In this document: in pieces, positions 26,859-36,249 of the stretch
Layout: every line of letters begins with the position of its first letter
Position numbering within the stretch: the first letter of the stretch is position 1
Assembly (NCBI RefSeq): GCF_905120465.1
Contig: NZ_CAJHOF010000001.1
Location: 1 to 64,000, forward strand
DNA: 64,000 nucleotides
From: Campylobacter majalis
Lineage (GTDB): Bacteria; Campylobacterota; Campylobacteria; Campylobacterales; Campylobacteraceae
Reading direction: 5' to 3'
The notes under the pieces: model-generated
The model's database searches: none
What the model saw: the letters and a program-made list of their open reading frames with translations, nothing else
Told to the model about the DNA's origin: nothing
Made by a program: the position numbers and the translations under genes

Positions 26859-27662
26859 TTACACTATTTCGCCTATTTTTGTGCCAAATCTTACAGTCTG
26901 TTCATCGTCTAAATTGTATTTAATCTTATCTTTTTGGCTAATAATTAATATCGTCGAACCAAGTTCAAAATTTCCAAGCCTATCGCCCTTTTTGACCATC
27001 AAATTCTCATAATCATAAACGTCAATTTTGTCCGCATTTGCATTTGTTTTTATGCGTTCATCAAAACAAAATTTAATCTTGCCAACATTTAACGCACCAA
27101 CAAAAACAAGCCATAAAATAAAGCCATCTATCTCGCACTCAAGCACTACTCTCTCATTTTTGGCATATAAATTTTCAACCTTTTTTAAGGCTGATTTTGC
27201 GACACTATAAAGCCTACCTGGTATATAAATGGCACGTTTTATTCTCATATCAAATGGAGCGTGATAGTGATGATAATCACGCGGACTAAGATATAAATTT
27301 ACAAAATCATACTGAGCCATCCTATCAAAACTCGATCTTTGCTCACCAAGCAATTCAGCCAGATGATACCCCATCCCCTTAATACTAAAGGCTGAGTTGG
27401 CAACACTTACACCATAACTAAGGCATCTACCATCGCATGGGCTAATAAAAGCACTATCACTCTTATCAAACTCACGCGGTGCTATAAATTCTCTAGTAAA
27501 AAGTGCATTTAGGCTCTCATACTGATTTGGCGACCAAAACTCACTCATATCAATATTAAACGCCTTAACATAGCTATTGTTTATAAATTTTTGCAATGGC
27601 TTATAAAACTTAAATTTACCAACTAATCCAAAAATTTTAGAAAATTCTCTATCAAATACCAA
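26859..27662 (-). CDS. psd: Phosphatidylserine decarboxylase
   Basis: Makes phosphatidylethanolamine, the main membrane lipid and the donor for phosphoethanolamine transferases such as the one at 6.3 kb. I start at TTG 27662 (267 aa), where GGGAG lies seven bases upstream and directly after the stop of the phosphoesterase gene; the longer open frame back to 27731 lies wholly inside that gene. The C-terminal self-cleavage motif LGST, which generates the pyruvoyl group, is present in FELGSTILII. HYHAPFD and CDGR match the family. Confidence 0.93.
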   Translation of the reverse strand: MVFDREFSKIFGLVGKFKFYKPLQKFINNSYVKAFNIDMSEFWSPNQYESLNALFTREFIAPREFDKSDSAFISPCDGRCLSYGVSVANSAFSIKGMGYHLAELLGEQRSSFDRMAQYDFVNLYLSPRDYHHYHAPFDMRIKRAIYIPGRLYSVAKSALKKVENLYAKNERVVLECEIDGFILWLVFVGALNVGKIKFCFDERIKTNANADKIDVYDYENLMVKKGDRLGNFELGSTILIISQKDKIKYNLDDEQTVRFGTKIGEIV

Positions 27663-27664
27663 AT

Positions 27665-28783
27665 TTATTCTCCCACTAAATCTAAAATCGCAATCTCGCT
27701 TGGTGCCAAAATTCTCACAGGTGGCCCCCAAAATCCTGCACCAGAACTAACATAAACTTGCATTTTATCATTATGCTTATTAAGCCCATATAAATATGGC
27801 TGATCAAGCAAGACTAAAAAGTGAAATGGAAATATCTGTCCGCCGTGCGTGTGACCACATATTACTAAATCAACATCTTTGTGCATGTAACGTATAAATT
27901 TTGGTTGATGTGTCAATAAAATAGTAGGCTCATTTTCATTTATACCGCTTAAAGCTACATCTAAATCAGGCTTTAAGTAGTTAAACTTAAGCCCAACCAC
28001 ATCATATACACCGGCTAAATTTAGCCCACCTATATTTACGTTTTTGTTGCCTAAAATTTTCACTCCTACATCATTCACTTTTGACAAAATCCCATCAATG
28101 CCATGATAATACTCGTGATTTCCAGGCACATAATACGTCCCATACGTGCTTTTTAAATCCTTCAAAGGTTCTAAAAAATCACCCATCTCATCACCACTCA
28201 TATCAGCCAAATCACCAACAATAGCCACAATGTCTGGCTTTGTGCTATTTATCTGATACACAAGTTGTGCCAAAAACTCTTTTTGCAAAAAATCACCTAT
28301 ATGTATATCGCTAACCACAGCAATTCTAAGCGGAGATTTTAAGCCGCTTATACGTATTTGGTTGTGTTTTATGCGTGGTGGTTTAATCGCACTAAATACA
28401 CCTTGAAGCAAAAATCCAACAAATACAACCAAAAAAGCTGTATCAAATACAAATTTTAAAAATTTTCGCCTATTTGAATTAAATTTTGTCCTTTTAAAAA
28501 CAATACGAAGCACATCATAAGCTACACTTACACCAAACAAAAACCAAGAAAACCCAAGCAAAAATGCACCAGCCAAGTATAGATGAATATGCAAACTAAA
28601 ATTAATCAAAACTGAAAAAATATAAGTAGCTTCAAGAATACCAACAAAAACAATAAAAACCCTTATATATTTTAAATATGGCTGCAAAAAGCTTATTTTT
28701 CTTAAAAATCTTTTATAACTATAAAAATTCAATAAAACTGAAGCTATAAATGCTACAGATATGACAAAAACCCACCTTAACAT
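27665..28783 (-). CDS. Membrane-anchored calcineurin-like metallophosphoesterase
   Basis: 372 aa. Four hydrophobic helices in residues ~1-130, then a phosphoesterase domain with all metal motifs: SDIHIGD, VGDLADM, GNHEYYHG, and GHTHGGQIFPFH near the C-terminus. Resembles YaeI/YkuE-type enzymes, some of which hydrolyse lipid pyrophosphates (UDP-diacylglucosamine); exact substrate unknown. Overlaps ribD by 7 bp and is followed at once by psd, so ribD-phosphoesterase-psd form an operon. Confidence 0.88.
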   Translation of the reverse strand: MLRWVFVISVAFIASVLLNFYSYKRFLRKISFLQPYLKYIRVFIVFVGILEATYIFSVLINFSLHIHLYLAGAFLLGFSWFLFGVSVAYDVLRIVFKRTKFNSNRRKFLKFVFDTAFLVVFVGFLLQGVFSAIKPPRIKHNQIRISGLKSPLRIAVVSDIHIGDFLQKEFLAQLVYQINSTKPDIVAIVGDLADMSGDEMGDFLEPLKDLKSTYGTYYVPGNHEYYHGIDGILSKVNDVGVKILGNKNVNIGGLNLAGVYDVVGLKFNYLKPDLDVALSGINENEPTILLTHQPKFIRYMHKDVDLVICGHTHGGQIFPFHFLVLLDQPYLYGLNKHNDKMQVYVSSGAGFWGPPVRILAPSEIAILDLVGE

Positions 28784-29847
28784 ACTTCATACCAGCCATA
28801 TCTATCATCGCCAAGCCTACCCTCATAAAGCGGTTTTAATCTCACATCAAGCTTAATATTGTCAGCATTTTTAAACTCGCTACTTTGATATATCAAAACC
28901 CATTTTACATTTAAAATTTCTCCTAAAGCGATCTTTTTTAACATTTGCTCTCCGCCTTCTATCATCACCAAAGGCTTATTTATAACTTCAAGATTATCCA
29001 GAATTTCAACGTTTCTATTTTTAACACTAAACAAAGCTATATCGGTATCAAAATCGCGTTTAGTTGAGTATATCGCGACATCTGGAGCTTTGGCATTTGC
29101 TAGTCTTGCATCAAGCACAGGTCTATCAACTCGCACCGTATTTCCACCAATTACAAGCAAGTCAATCACTCCACGAAGCTTATGCATATGAGTTCGACTT
29201 AGTTCGTTTGAGATTATGCCACCAGTTATGACGCCATTAGCACTCATAGCCAACTTATAAAAGATAAAATTTCCATTAAGCCAAGTTTTAAACGGCAACA
29301 TTAGCTTCTTTGTATGCTCTTTTAAAACGCCTATTTTTACATCAATACCAGCTTCTTTTAATATCTTTGCTCCGCCACTTGCTATTTTATTCTCATCACA
29401 AACACTTATAATTACTCTTTTAAAGCCAAGCTGCTTTATCAATATCGCACAAGCTGGAGTTTTGCCGTGATGTGAGCAAGGCTCAAGCGTTACATAAGCA
29501 CTAGCATCATTTAATAAATTACCATGATTGCTTAAAATAAACTCATAACAAAATTTTGCGTCTAAATCAGCTTCGTTAAGCTCTGTTAAAGTTTTAAAAC
29601 TTTGAGTAAAACAAACATTATATTCATTTAAGAATTTATTTAAAATTTCATCATTTAAGTTAAACAATGCAAACAAAATTGCCATTGGCTCAGCATGTAA
29701 ATATCCAGCTTTTTTATGTGCCTTTATGCTTAAAATTTTGCCAAATTTATCGCATATCACACATCCTACAGCTGGATTTGGATAGGTTAAAATTTGGTAT
29801 TTCCAAGCCTCATTTAAGGCTAAATCCATATAAAACTCATCGCTCAA
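28777..29847 (-). CDS. ribD: Riboflavin biosynthesis deaminase/reductase RibD
   Basis: Bifunctional: N-terminal deaminase of the 2,5-diamino-6-ribosylamino-pyrimidinone 5'-phosphate and C-terminal reductase. 356 aa. Zinc motif HAE (GYLHAEPMA) and PCSHHGKTPAC are present. An insertion of roughly 40 residues (LNKFLNEYNVCFTQ...NHGNLLNDA) sits between them compared with E. coli. The reductase half (LAMSANGVITG, VIGGNTVRVDRP, MIEGG) is shorter and more divergent than usual. First gene of the operon with the phosphoesterase and psd. Confidence 0.93.
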   Translation of the reverse strand: MSDEFYMDLALNEAWKYQILTYPNPAVGCVICDKFGKILSIKAHKKAGYLHAEPMAILFALFNLNDEILNKFLNEYNVCFTQSFKTLTELNEADLDAKFCYEFILSNHGNLLNDASAYVTLEPCSHHGKTPACAILIKQLGFKRVIISVCDENKIASGGAKILKEAGIDVKIGVLKEHTKKLMLPFKTWLNGNFIFYKLAMSANGVITGGIISNELSRTHMHKLRGVIDLLVIGGNTVRVDRPVLDARLANAKAPDVAIYSTKRDFDTDIALFSVKNRNVEILDNLEVINKPLVMIEGGEQMLKKIALGEILNVKWVLIYQSSEFKNADNIKLDVRLKPLYEGRLGDDRYGWYEVC

Positions 29848-29945
29848 TTTATATCCTTTAAAATTTAAATTATAGCAATTTAGTGTAAATGAAGTAAAAT
29901 TTTAGTAAAATCCATGCCTATTTTAATAAAATATTAGGAGTGCAA

Positions 29946-30512
29946 ATGGCATCATATTCAATGGGTGATCTTAAAAAGGGCTTAAAAATAGAAATTGATG
30001 GCGTACCATATAAAATCGTGGAGTATCAACATGTAAAACCGGGCAAAGGAGCAGCCTTTGTAAGAGCAAAAATCAAATCTTTTGTTGATGGAAAAGTGCT
30101 TGAAAAAACATTTCACGCAGGTGATAAGTGCGAACAGCCAAATCTAGAAGAAAAGCAAATGCAATATCTATATGACGATGGTGAATACTGCCAATTTATG
30201 GACACTGTTAGCTATGAGCAAGTTGGCATTAGCGATGATGATGTTGGCGAGGCTAAAAAATGGATGGTTGATGGTATGATGGTTGATATACTGTTTCACA
30301 ACGGAAATGCAATCGGCGTAGAAGTGCCGCAGGTGGTTGAGCTAAAAATAGTGCAAACTCCACCAAATTTCAAAGGCGATAGTCAAGGCGGCAAAAAACC
30401 AGCAACTCTAGAAAGTGGTGCCGTAGTGCAAATACCATTTCACGTGTTAGAGGGTGAAGTCATCAGAGTAGATACTGTGCGTGGCGAATATATCGAGCGT
30501 GTAAGCAAATAA
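29946..30512 (+). CDS. efp: Elongation factor P
   Basis: 188 aa, relieves ribosome stalling at polyproline. The ATG at 29946 is preferred over the in-frame GTG at 29940 because AGGAG ends at 29940. Three beta-barrel domains. The loop KPGKG carries Lys34, the position modified by EpmA-type enzymes; whether it is modified here cannot be told. Divergent from ribD, followed within 3 bp by the MmcQ/YjbR-type gene. Confidence 0.96.
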   Translation: MASYSMGDLKKGLKIEIDGVPYKIVEYQHVKPGKGAAFVRAKIKSFVDGKVLEKTFHAGDKCEQPNLEEKQMQYLYDDGEYCQFMDTVSYEQVGISDDDVGEAKKWMVDGMMVDILFHNGNAIGVEVPQVVELKIVQTPPNFKGDSQGGKKPATLESGAVVQIPFHVLEGEVIRVDTVRGEYIERVSK

Positions 30513-30514
30513 TA

Positions 30515-30862
30515 ATGTTAGGCGAAGTTGAAATTTTAGAAATTTTTAAACAAAATTTTAATACTTCGCCAAACTATCCATTTAAAAAATATCCAAATTT
30601 TGCCACGTTTTGCAACCACAAAGGCAAGTGGTTTGCACTGATGATGAAAATTAGTGCAAAAAAGTTAAACATAAATAGCGATAATGAAATTTTGCTCTTA
30701 AATCTCAAAACAGATGTAGCACAAATTTTAATAGATCACAAACAAATATATCCAGCATACCACATGAATAAAACACACTGGATAAGCGTAAAAATCGATG
30801 ATAAAATAGATAAAGATTTCTTAATAGACCTAATAGATACTAGTTTGCAGCTAAGCCTATAA
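30515..30862 (+). CDS. MmcQ/YjbR family protein
   Basis: 115 aa, small basic cytosolic protein of the YjbR-like (cyaY-fold, double-wing) family. Characteristic features: the N-terminal YPFKKYPNFATFCNHKGKWFALM and the C-terminal YPAYHMNKTHWISV. Some members bind DNA, but function is unsettled. Starts 3 bp after efp and is likely co-transcribed. Confidence 0.8.
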   Translation: MLGEVEILEIFKQNFNTSPNYPFKKYPNFATFCNHKGKWFALMMKISAKKLNINSDNEILLLNLKTDVAQILIDHKQIYPAYHMNKTHWISVKIDDKIDKDFLIDLIDTSLQLSL

Positions 30863-31380
30863 GTATTACATATCTTTAAATTTAGCACTACTATAAAAAT
30901 ATTAAACTTAACTAAAATTAGTTAGTGTTTTAATTTTGCCCCCAATCATGGCTTTGACCAACACTTGATATTTTACTCATTATGACCTATTCCTTAATTA
31001 ACTTTATGTGATATAAGTGATAATTTAACTAAAAGCTTTTTACATAAAAACAACTGTTTTTATCCTAATCACATTAAACCACAGTTTTATTTTACTACCC
31101 ATAAAAACTCTTATTAGTTTTATGATATTTACAAAATTCAAAACAAGAAAATCCTGATATCTGTCAATGTCTTTTTAAGATTTTTTAATCCAAACAATAA
31201 TAATAACAAGCTAAAGACAAGGCTACAATGACAGCTTAAGTCGCTATCTGAACTTCGCTTCGCTCGTTACTTTTTAAGTCATTGCTATTATAGTAAGTAA
31301 AGTTTTTAGTTGTGCTTTTGATTTGCTTAAAGCATTTATAAATTTAAAGCAAAAAATACATCTTGTTTTTATTAATTTAA
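30863..31380. other. Long non-coding interval upstream of the omptin gene
   Basis: About 520 bp, very AT-rich, without a supported gene on either strand. It holds an inverted copy of the dispersed repeat at 31254-31270 and a C5 stretch at about 30940. The size, the absence of genes and the repeat copy are compatible with an insertion scar around the omptin gene. Confidence 0.5.
31254..31270 (-). repeat. Dispersed intergenic repeat, copy 2 (inverted)
   Basis: TTCGCTTCGCTCGTTAC, the exact reverse complement of 2172-2188, flanked by further similarity (AACTTCGC... and TTTTTAAG). Confidence 0.65.
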
Positions 31381-31435
31381 TATTTTAAGTTAATAACAAC
31401 AAAAATTTAAATATAATATTAATATACTTAAAATA
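31381..31435 (+). promoter_or_regulatory. Omptin promoter with a flanking inverted repeat
   Basis: A -10 box TATAAT at 31412-31417 gives a transcription start near 31424 and a leader of about 24 bases. A perfect 10-bp inverted repeat, TATTTTAAGT (31381-31390) and ACTTAAAATA (31426-31435), brackets the promoter and could be an operator. Its AT-only-like composition makes chance possible. Confidence 0.5.
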
Positions 31436-31447
31436 AAAAGGAGAAAT

Positions 31448-32425
31448 ATGAAAAAAATATCACTATTGAGTTTAGCATTTGTTGGCTTGTTTGCAAACCC
31501 ACAAATAAATCAAAGCGTTACCGTAAAACCCATCCCTAATGTAAAGACAACACTATCTTTTGGACTACTTACAGGCGAAGCAAAAGAGATAGTTTATGGC
31601 GATACAATGAACGACAAGATCAGTCAATTAAATTGGAAAATAAAACATGCCTTAATATTAAAAGGGGATATTTCATGGGATGTTACATCGTGGCTTACCC
31701 TAAATTTAAACGGTTTTACAACTATAAAAGATGGCAAAGGTAAAATGAGTGATTATGATTGGCTTGATGATAATGATAGGTCAATCCTTACAGATCAATC
31801 TCACCATAATAATACACCATTAAATTATGCAAACGAATTTGACATCAATGCAAAAGCATGGTTTTTTGAAGATTTTGGGTTAAAAACAGCTGCTCTTTTT
31901 GGTTTTAAACAAAGTAGATTTAGTTGGACTAGTAAAGGTGGAAATTTCATATACACACACCTTAATGAAAACAAACAAGGACAACCTGCTGGTCAAGGAC
32001 AAAAAGAGACTTTAATAGGGAAATTTCCAGATGATCTTGCTGTAATTGGTTATAGACAAAAATTTAGTGCACCTTATATAGGGCTTGCATTTGAATATAA
32101 TTATAAAAATTTTGAGCTAAATACTGATGTAAAATTTAGCAATTGGGTTATCTCAAGAGATCAAGATCAGCACTATTTAAGGCAAACTACATTTCAGGAA
32201 AAAGGCAAAAATAGTAAATTTTATGGTGTAAGCCTAAACGCTGGATATTATATAAATAAAAACTTAAAATTATTTACAGAGTATAACTACAGCGACTATA
32301 GACTTGCCATAGCAGACTTAAGCTCATTTGATAGAACTACAAATGAAACAGAACACGTCTCAAGAGGTGCTGGTCTTTCAAACAAGCACCATACAATAAA
32401 TATCGGCGTAAGCTATAAATTTTAG
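31448..32425 (+). CDS. Omptin family outer-membrane protease
   Basis: 325 aa with signal peptide (MKKISLLSLAFVGLFA). The sequence follows OmpT/Pla/PgtE along its whole length: SQLNWKIKHALILKGDISWD, DYDWLDD, LNYANEFDINAKAWF, GGNFIY, IGYRQKFSAPYIGL, and a terminal NIGVSYKF ending in Phe as outer-membrane barrels do. The four catalytic residues are all present: Asp102 and Asp104 (OmpT Asp83/Asp85) and Asp240-x-His242 (OmpT Asp210/His212). Omptins cleave between basic residues, degrade cationic antimicrobial peptides and need LPS for activity. Family mostly known from enterobacteria, so lateral acquisition is plausible. AAAGGAG ribosome-binding site; monocistronic. Confidence 0.9.
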   Translation: MKKISLLSLAFVGLFANPQINQSVTVKPIPNVKTTLSFGLLTGEAKEIVYGDTMNDKISQLNWKIKHALILKGDISWDVTSWLTLNLNGFTTIKDGKGKMSDYDWLDDNDRSILTDQSHHNNTPLNYANEFDINAKAWFFEDFGLKTAALFGFKQSRFSWTSKGGNFIYTHLNENKQGQPAGQGQKETLIGKFPDDLAVIGYRQKFSAPYIGLAFEYNYKNFELNTDVKFSNWVISRDQDQHYLRQTTFQEKGKNSKFYGVSLNAGYYINKNLKLFTEYNYSDYRLAIADLSSFDRTTNETEHVSRGAGLSNKHHTINIGVSYKF

Positions 32426-32427
32426 TC

Positions 32428-33279
32428 TTACAAAAATACTGGGATGTCTGTGTGTTCTAAAAAGAATCGCGATGTCCCACCCAAAAACATCTCTCTTAAT
32501 CCATTCTCTCCCTGACGTCCTGCCACAACTAGATCAAAATTGCCATTTTTTGCCTCTTTTAGTAACGCCTCGCCCGGTATGCTTGATGTGTTTATAATCT
32601 CATAAGTTGCATTTATACCATGTAGCTCAAAATATTCTTTTAGCATATTTAAGCTATGTTCTGCATTTTCACCTAAAGCAGCTCTAGCTGTGATACAATG
32701 AACTTTTTTTGCTTGTTTTAATATAGGAAGCGAACTAGTTAATGCACGTGAATTTGATGGCGTTGCTGCCCAACTAACAAGGATATTTTGCGGATTAAAC
32801 TCAGTTAAATTTCTAGGAATAACTATACAATCTTTGCCGCTTTTCATAACCGCAGCTTCAAATGAACCAGTAATTTTACCTGTCATTGAAACAGATGCAA
32901 CAATAAGATCGCAAAATTTCGCTTCATCTTCAAATACAATGCTTCTTTTACCCTCTTTAACTTTAAATGATGCACTAGCTTTACCATCTATAGGCTTATC
33001 ACTTATACTTATATCAAATTCCTTACATATTTTTTCAAACTCAGCATAATTTTTTGCATTTGCCTCTTCTAGGTCGTCTTTGGCATTTTTTAAAAACTCT
33101 TCATACAATACACCGCCACGTAGTGTCATTTTCATATTATAAACAGAGCTTGGATCAAGTTGTGCTGAGAGAATTTGCATATGAGTATTAAACCATTTTG
33201 CAACTTTTAAAGCACCATAAATACGTGGCACAACATCTTCTCCAGCAGCTATAGGAAATAAAATTTTTTTATATTGCAT
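32428..33279 (-). CDS. Tandem universal stress protein
   Basis: 283 aa with two UspA domains. The second ends with the nucleotide-binding pattern VAGRQGENGLREMFLGGTSRFFLEHTDIPVFL (G-x2-G-x9-GS/T type). The first is more divergent (VASVSMTGKITGSFEAAVMKSGKDCIVIP). Cytosolic, stress-related in other bacteria. Convergent with the omptin gene, two bases from its stop. Own promoter region at 33280-33386. Confidence 0.9.
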   Translation of the reverse strand: MQYKKILFPIAAGEDVVPRIYGALKVAKWFNTHMQILSAQLDPSSVYNMKMTLRGGVLYEEFLKNAKDDLEEANAKNYAEFEKICKEFDISISDKPIDGKASASFKVKEGKRSIVFEDEAKFCDLIVASVSMTGKITGSFEAAVMKSGKDCIVIPRNLTEFNPQNILVSWAATPSNSRALTSSLPILKQAKKVHCITARAALGENAEHSLNMLKEYFELHGINATYEIINTSSIPGEALLKEAKNGNFDLVVAGRQGENGLREMFLGGTSRFFLEHTDIPVFL

Positions 33280-33386
33280 CTGTTTTTCCTTAATTTTTGT
33301 ATTTTATTTTACAAGTTAAGCCAAATCTGGCAAACTATCTCCAACCTACACCAAATATCATGTCTATCCTACACAACGAATGCAAA

Positions 33387-35561
33387 TTAAACCAAAGATA
33401 GTGAAATTTTAGAGCCTTTTTGCTCACTTACCACTACCCTTACTCTATCTCCAACACTTAGCGGATTTACTAATTTCGACTTATGAAGCAAACCATCTAC
33501 TCCATCTTTTAGCTCCACAAACACACCAAAATCAACTACGCTTTTTACCACACCATCAAACTCATCACCGATATTAAAAACCACTTTTGGCTTGTCTTTA
33601 ATGTGGCGTTCACGCCCACCATTTTTGCCACCTTTTTCTTTTGATGTAATTTGAATAATATAATCCTTTGCCGCATCAACATCTTTTTTAGTGCTTCCAG
33701 CTATTTTAACCTCGCCTTTTTCTCTATCAAGATCTATTGCCACGCCAAATTTTTCAATTATCTCTTTTATGGTTTTACCAGCTTGTCCGATTATATCAAC
33801 TATCTTACTTGGATCTATGCTAAATAGTTCAAGTTTAGGCAAGATATCGTCATTTACGACAATGGTATCATTTGCTTCTTGCATGAGTGCTAGTATATGA
33901 TCTCTGCCTTGTTTGGCTTGATTTAATGCCTCTTTTAAAACATCTAAACTAATTCCACCAAGCTTAATGTCCATCTGAAGTGCAGTGATACCTTCTGTCG
34001 TTCCAGCTACTTTAAAATCCATATCTCCATCATGATCTTCAAGCCCCATTATATCAGTTAAAACAGCGTGTTTTTCACCCTCAAAAACAAGACCCATAGC
34101 AATACCAGCTACAAGTTTTTGCGTATCAACACCAGCCGCTCTAAGTGCCAACGAACCACCACAAACAGATGCCATCGAGCTAGAACCATTGCTTTCTAAA
34201 ATTTCAGATACAACACGAAGCGTATAAGGTGAGTTTAAATCTATGCTTGGCGCTAATGCACGTTTAGCAAGATTGCCATGTCCTAGCTCACGACGACCTG
34301 GTGCTTTTAACGGACTTGCCTCGCCTACACTAAAGCCTGGAAAGTTATAATTAAACATAAATTTATCAGTAACTGCTGCATTTTCTGTAAGCACATCATA
34401 CATCTGTGCATCGCCATCTGTACCAAGTGTCGTAACCACTAAGGCCTGTGTTTGTCCGCGAGTAAATAAGCATGAGCCATGTGCATTAGGCAGTATGTTT
34501 GTTTCAATTGATATTGGTCTTACTTCATCCAGTCTTCTGCCATCAGCCCTTACTTTTTCATTTATTATCTGCTCTCTTACGATTTTTTTCTTGTATTTGC
34601 CTAAAACATTTGTAATAAGCTTCTCATCCCAACCCTCTTTAATAGCCTCTTCATCGCTTAAAATTTGCTTAGCTATTTTTGTTAGCTCACTTGCTCTTTC
34701 GCTTTTTGCCATCTGATTTATTGCATTTTTGACATCATTTTTATAAATTTTATCTATATATATCGCAACATTTTCGTTTTCTATCTCTGGTTTTAACTCA
34801 ATTATAGCATCAGCTTTTTTATGCTCTTTAAACGCCTCTTCGTATGCGTTTGTTTGACGAAGTATCGCTTTGCCAGCAAGATCAATAGCTTGTAAAATTT
34901 TATCCTCATCAAACTCATTCATATTTTGCGTACTAACAAAAGCACCGCCTAAGCTAGGATCTACAAGAGGCACAAAGGCATCATTAGTCTGGGCTATACT
35001 TCTCATCTCTATCATCAAAAGCTCATCTTTTACACCAGCCACATATAAATCCAATGCCGAATTTTTAAGCTCAGAATTACTTGGATTTATAACAAAATCA
35101 TCATTAATATACCCTATCCTAACCCCACAAACTGGGCGATTTACTGGTATATCACTAAGATAGAGTGCAACACTTGCAGCATTTAATCCAACAACTTGCA
35201 AATCAACCTCAGGATCAGCTGAAAGCACCATAACAACTATCTGAGTAGGATATGCGTAGCCTTTTGGAAACAGCGGTCTTAAAGATCTATCAATAATACG
35301 AGAAGTAAGTGTCTCAAACTCACCAGGTTTTGTCTCACGCTTGACATATCCGCCAGGTATGCGACCAGCTGCGTATGCCTTTTCTAGATACTGCACAGTA
35401 AGTGGTAAAAAATCCTCTTCAACCTGCACATCTTCACGTGCAACCGTAGCCAAAACAACTGTATTTTTCACTCTCATCAATACAGCTCCTGCTGCTTGTT
35501 TTGCAACCTTATTTAAATCAAAAATTTCAACCTGATTATTAACTTCTATGCTATATTGCAT
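33387..35561 (-). CDS. pnp: Polyribonucleotide nucleotidyltransferase
   Basis: Phosphorolytic 3'-5' exoribonuclease. 724 aa: two RNase PH domains, catalytic-core motifs ([37 protein letters not shown]), then KH ([18 protein letters not shown]) and S1 ([33 protein letters not shown]) domains. Overlaps the phosphoribosyltransferase gene by 11 bp and is last in the purD-RDD-lptD-PRT-pnp run. Confidence 0.97.
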   Translation of the reverse strand: MQYSIEVNNQVEIFDLNKVAKQAAGAVLMRVKNTVVLATVAREDVQVEEDFLPLTVQYLEKAYAAGRIPGGYVKRETKPGEFETLTSRIIDRSLRPLFPKGYAYPTQIVVMVLSADPEVDLQVVGLNAASVALYLSDIPVNRPVCGVRIGYINDDFVINPSNSELKNSALDLYVAGVKDELLMIEMRSIAQTNDAFVPLVDPSLGGAFVSTQNMNEFDEDKILQAIDLAGKAILRQTNAYEEAFKEHKKADAIIELKPEIENENVAIYIDKIYKNDVKNAINQMAKSERASELTKIAKQILSDEEAIKEGWDEKLITNVLGKYKKKIVREQIINEKVRADGRRLDEVRPISIETNILPNAHGSCLFTRGQTQALVVTTLGTDGDAQMYDVLTENAAVTDKFMFNYNFPGFSVGEASPLKAPGRRELGHGNLAKRALAPSIDLNSPYTLRVVSEILESNGSSSMASVCGGSLALRAAGVDTQKLVAGIAMGLVFEGEKHAVLTDIMGLEDHDGDMDFKVAGTTEGITALQMDIKLGGISLDVLKEALNQAKQGRDHILALMQEANDTIVVNDDILPKLELFSIDPSKIVDIIGQAGKTIKEIIEKFGVAIDLDREKGEVKIAGSTKKDVDAAKDYIIQITSKEKGGKNGGRERHIKDKPKVVFNIGDEFDGVVKSVVDFGVFVELKDGVDGLLHKSKLVNPLSVGDRVRVVVSEQKGSKISLSLV

Positions 35562-36249
35562 CCGTATTATCTCCTTTTTGTAGTTTTTTATATCTTTGGC
35601 TATTTTTTAAAATAGCAATTATCTCATCATCGCCCAAAGCCATTTTGTTATCATAATAACTATTAACATCAATAAAATGCGAAATTCTATCTACTGCATA
35701 AATATCATCAGTTAAATCACTTAAATGCATAGCGACATCCATGGCTATTATTGGCGTAGCATATGATATAGTCTTGGCTCCGGCTTTAATTAGTGTTTTT
35801 ATACATATCATGGCTGTCATGCCCGTTTGTGTGCCTTCATCTATAATTAAGATATTGCGACCTTGCAAATTACTCAAAAGATCGCCATTTCGAAATTTAT
35901 ATATTTTTTTTAATATAGTCTCTTCATATTGCCTTTTTGCTTGACTATACACAAAGTCATAACTTATATCAAATGCCTTAACAAGCTCATCATTTACTAT
36001 TATCTCTTCATTTTCGCTAACTATTGCTATATTGCATTTGGGATTGTTTGGAGCATGTATTGGCTGTGTAAATAAAAGCTCATAATCAAGCTCAATCATC
36101 TTAGCAACTTCATCAACAAGCAATACTGAATCAATTGAAGAACAAATAATTAGGGTATTTAGCTCTTTTAAATGTTCTGCTGGTAAAATTTTAGCTAAAT
36201 TTTGTGCAGCATCTATCTCGTCTTTAAATATCGTTACATTCTCTATCAT
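35551..36249 (-). CDS. Phosphoribosyltransferase-family protein
   Basis: 232 aa with a type I phosphoribosyltransferase PRPP-binding loop [16 protein letters not shown] (acidic pair replaced by DE, then GTQTG). Members of this type are often annotated only as predicted phosphoribosyltransferases, and the base substrate is unknown. Overlaps lptD by 4 bp and pnp by 11 bp, so it is embedded in the operon. It contains an [17 protein letters not shown] tail typical of the epsilonproteobacterial version. Confidence 0.8.
   Translation of the reverse strand: MIENVTIFKDEIDAAQNLAKILPAEHLKELNTLIICSSIDSVLLVDEVAKMIELDYELLFTQPIHAPNNPKCNIAIVSENEEIIVNDELVKAFDISYDFVYSQAKRQYEETILKKIYKFRNGDLLSNLQGRNILIIDEGTQTGMTAMICIKTLIKAGAKTISYATPIIAMDVAMHLSDLTDDIYAVDRISHFIDVNSYYDNKMALGDDEIIAILKNSQRYKKLQKGDNTDAI

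Noticed and set aside
27663-27731. Longer N-terminus of phosphatidylserine decarboxylase
   Set aside because: It lies wholly inside the upstream coding sequence; the TTG at 27662 has a proper ribosome-binding site.
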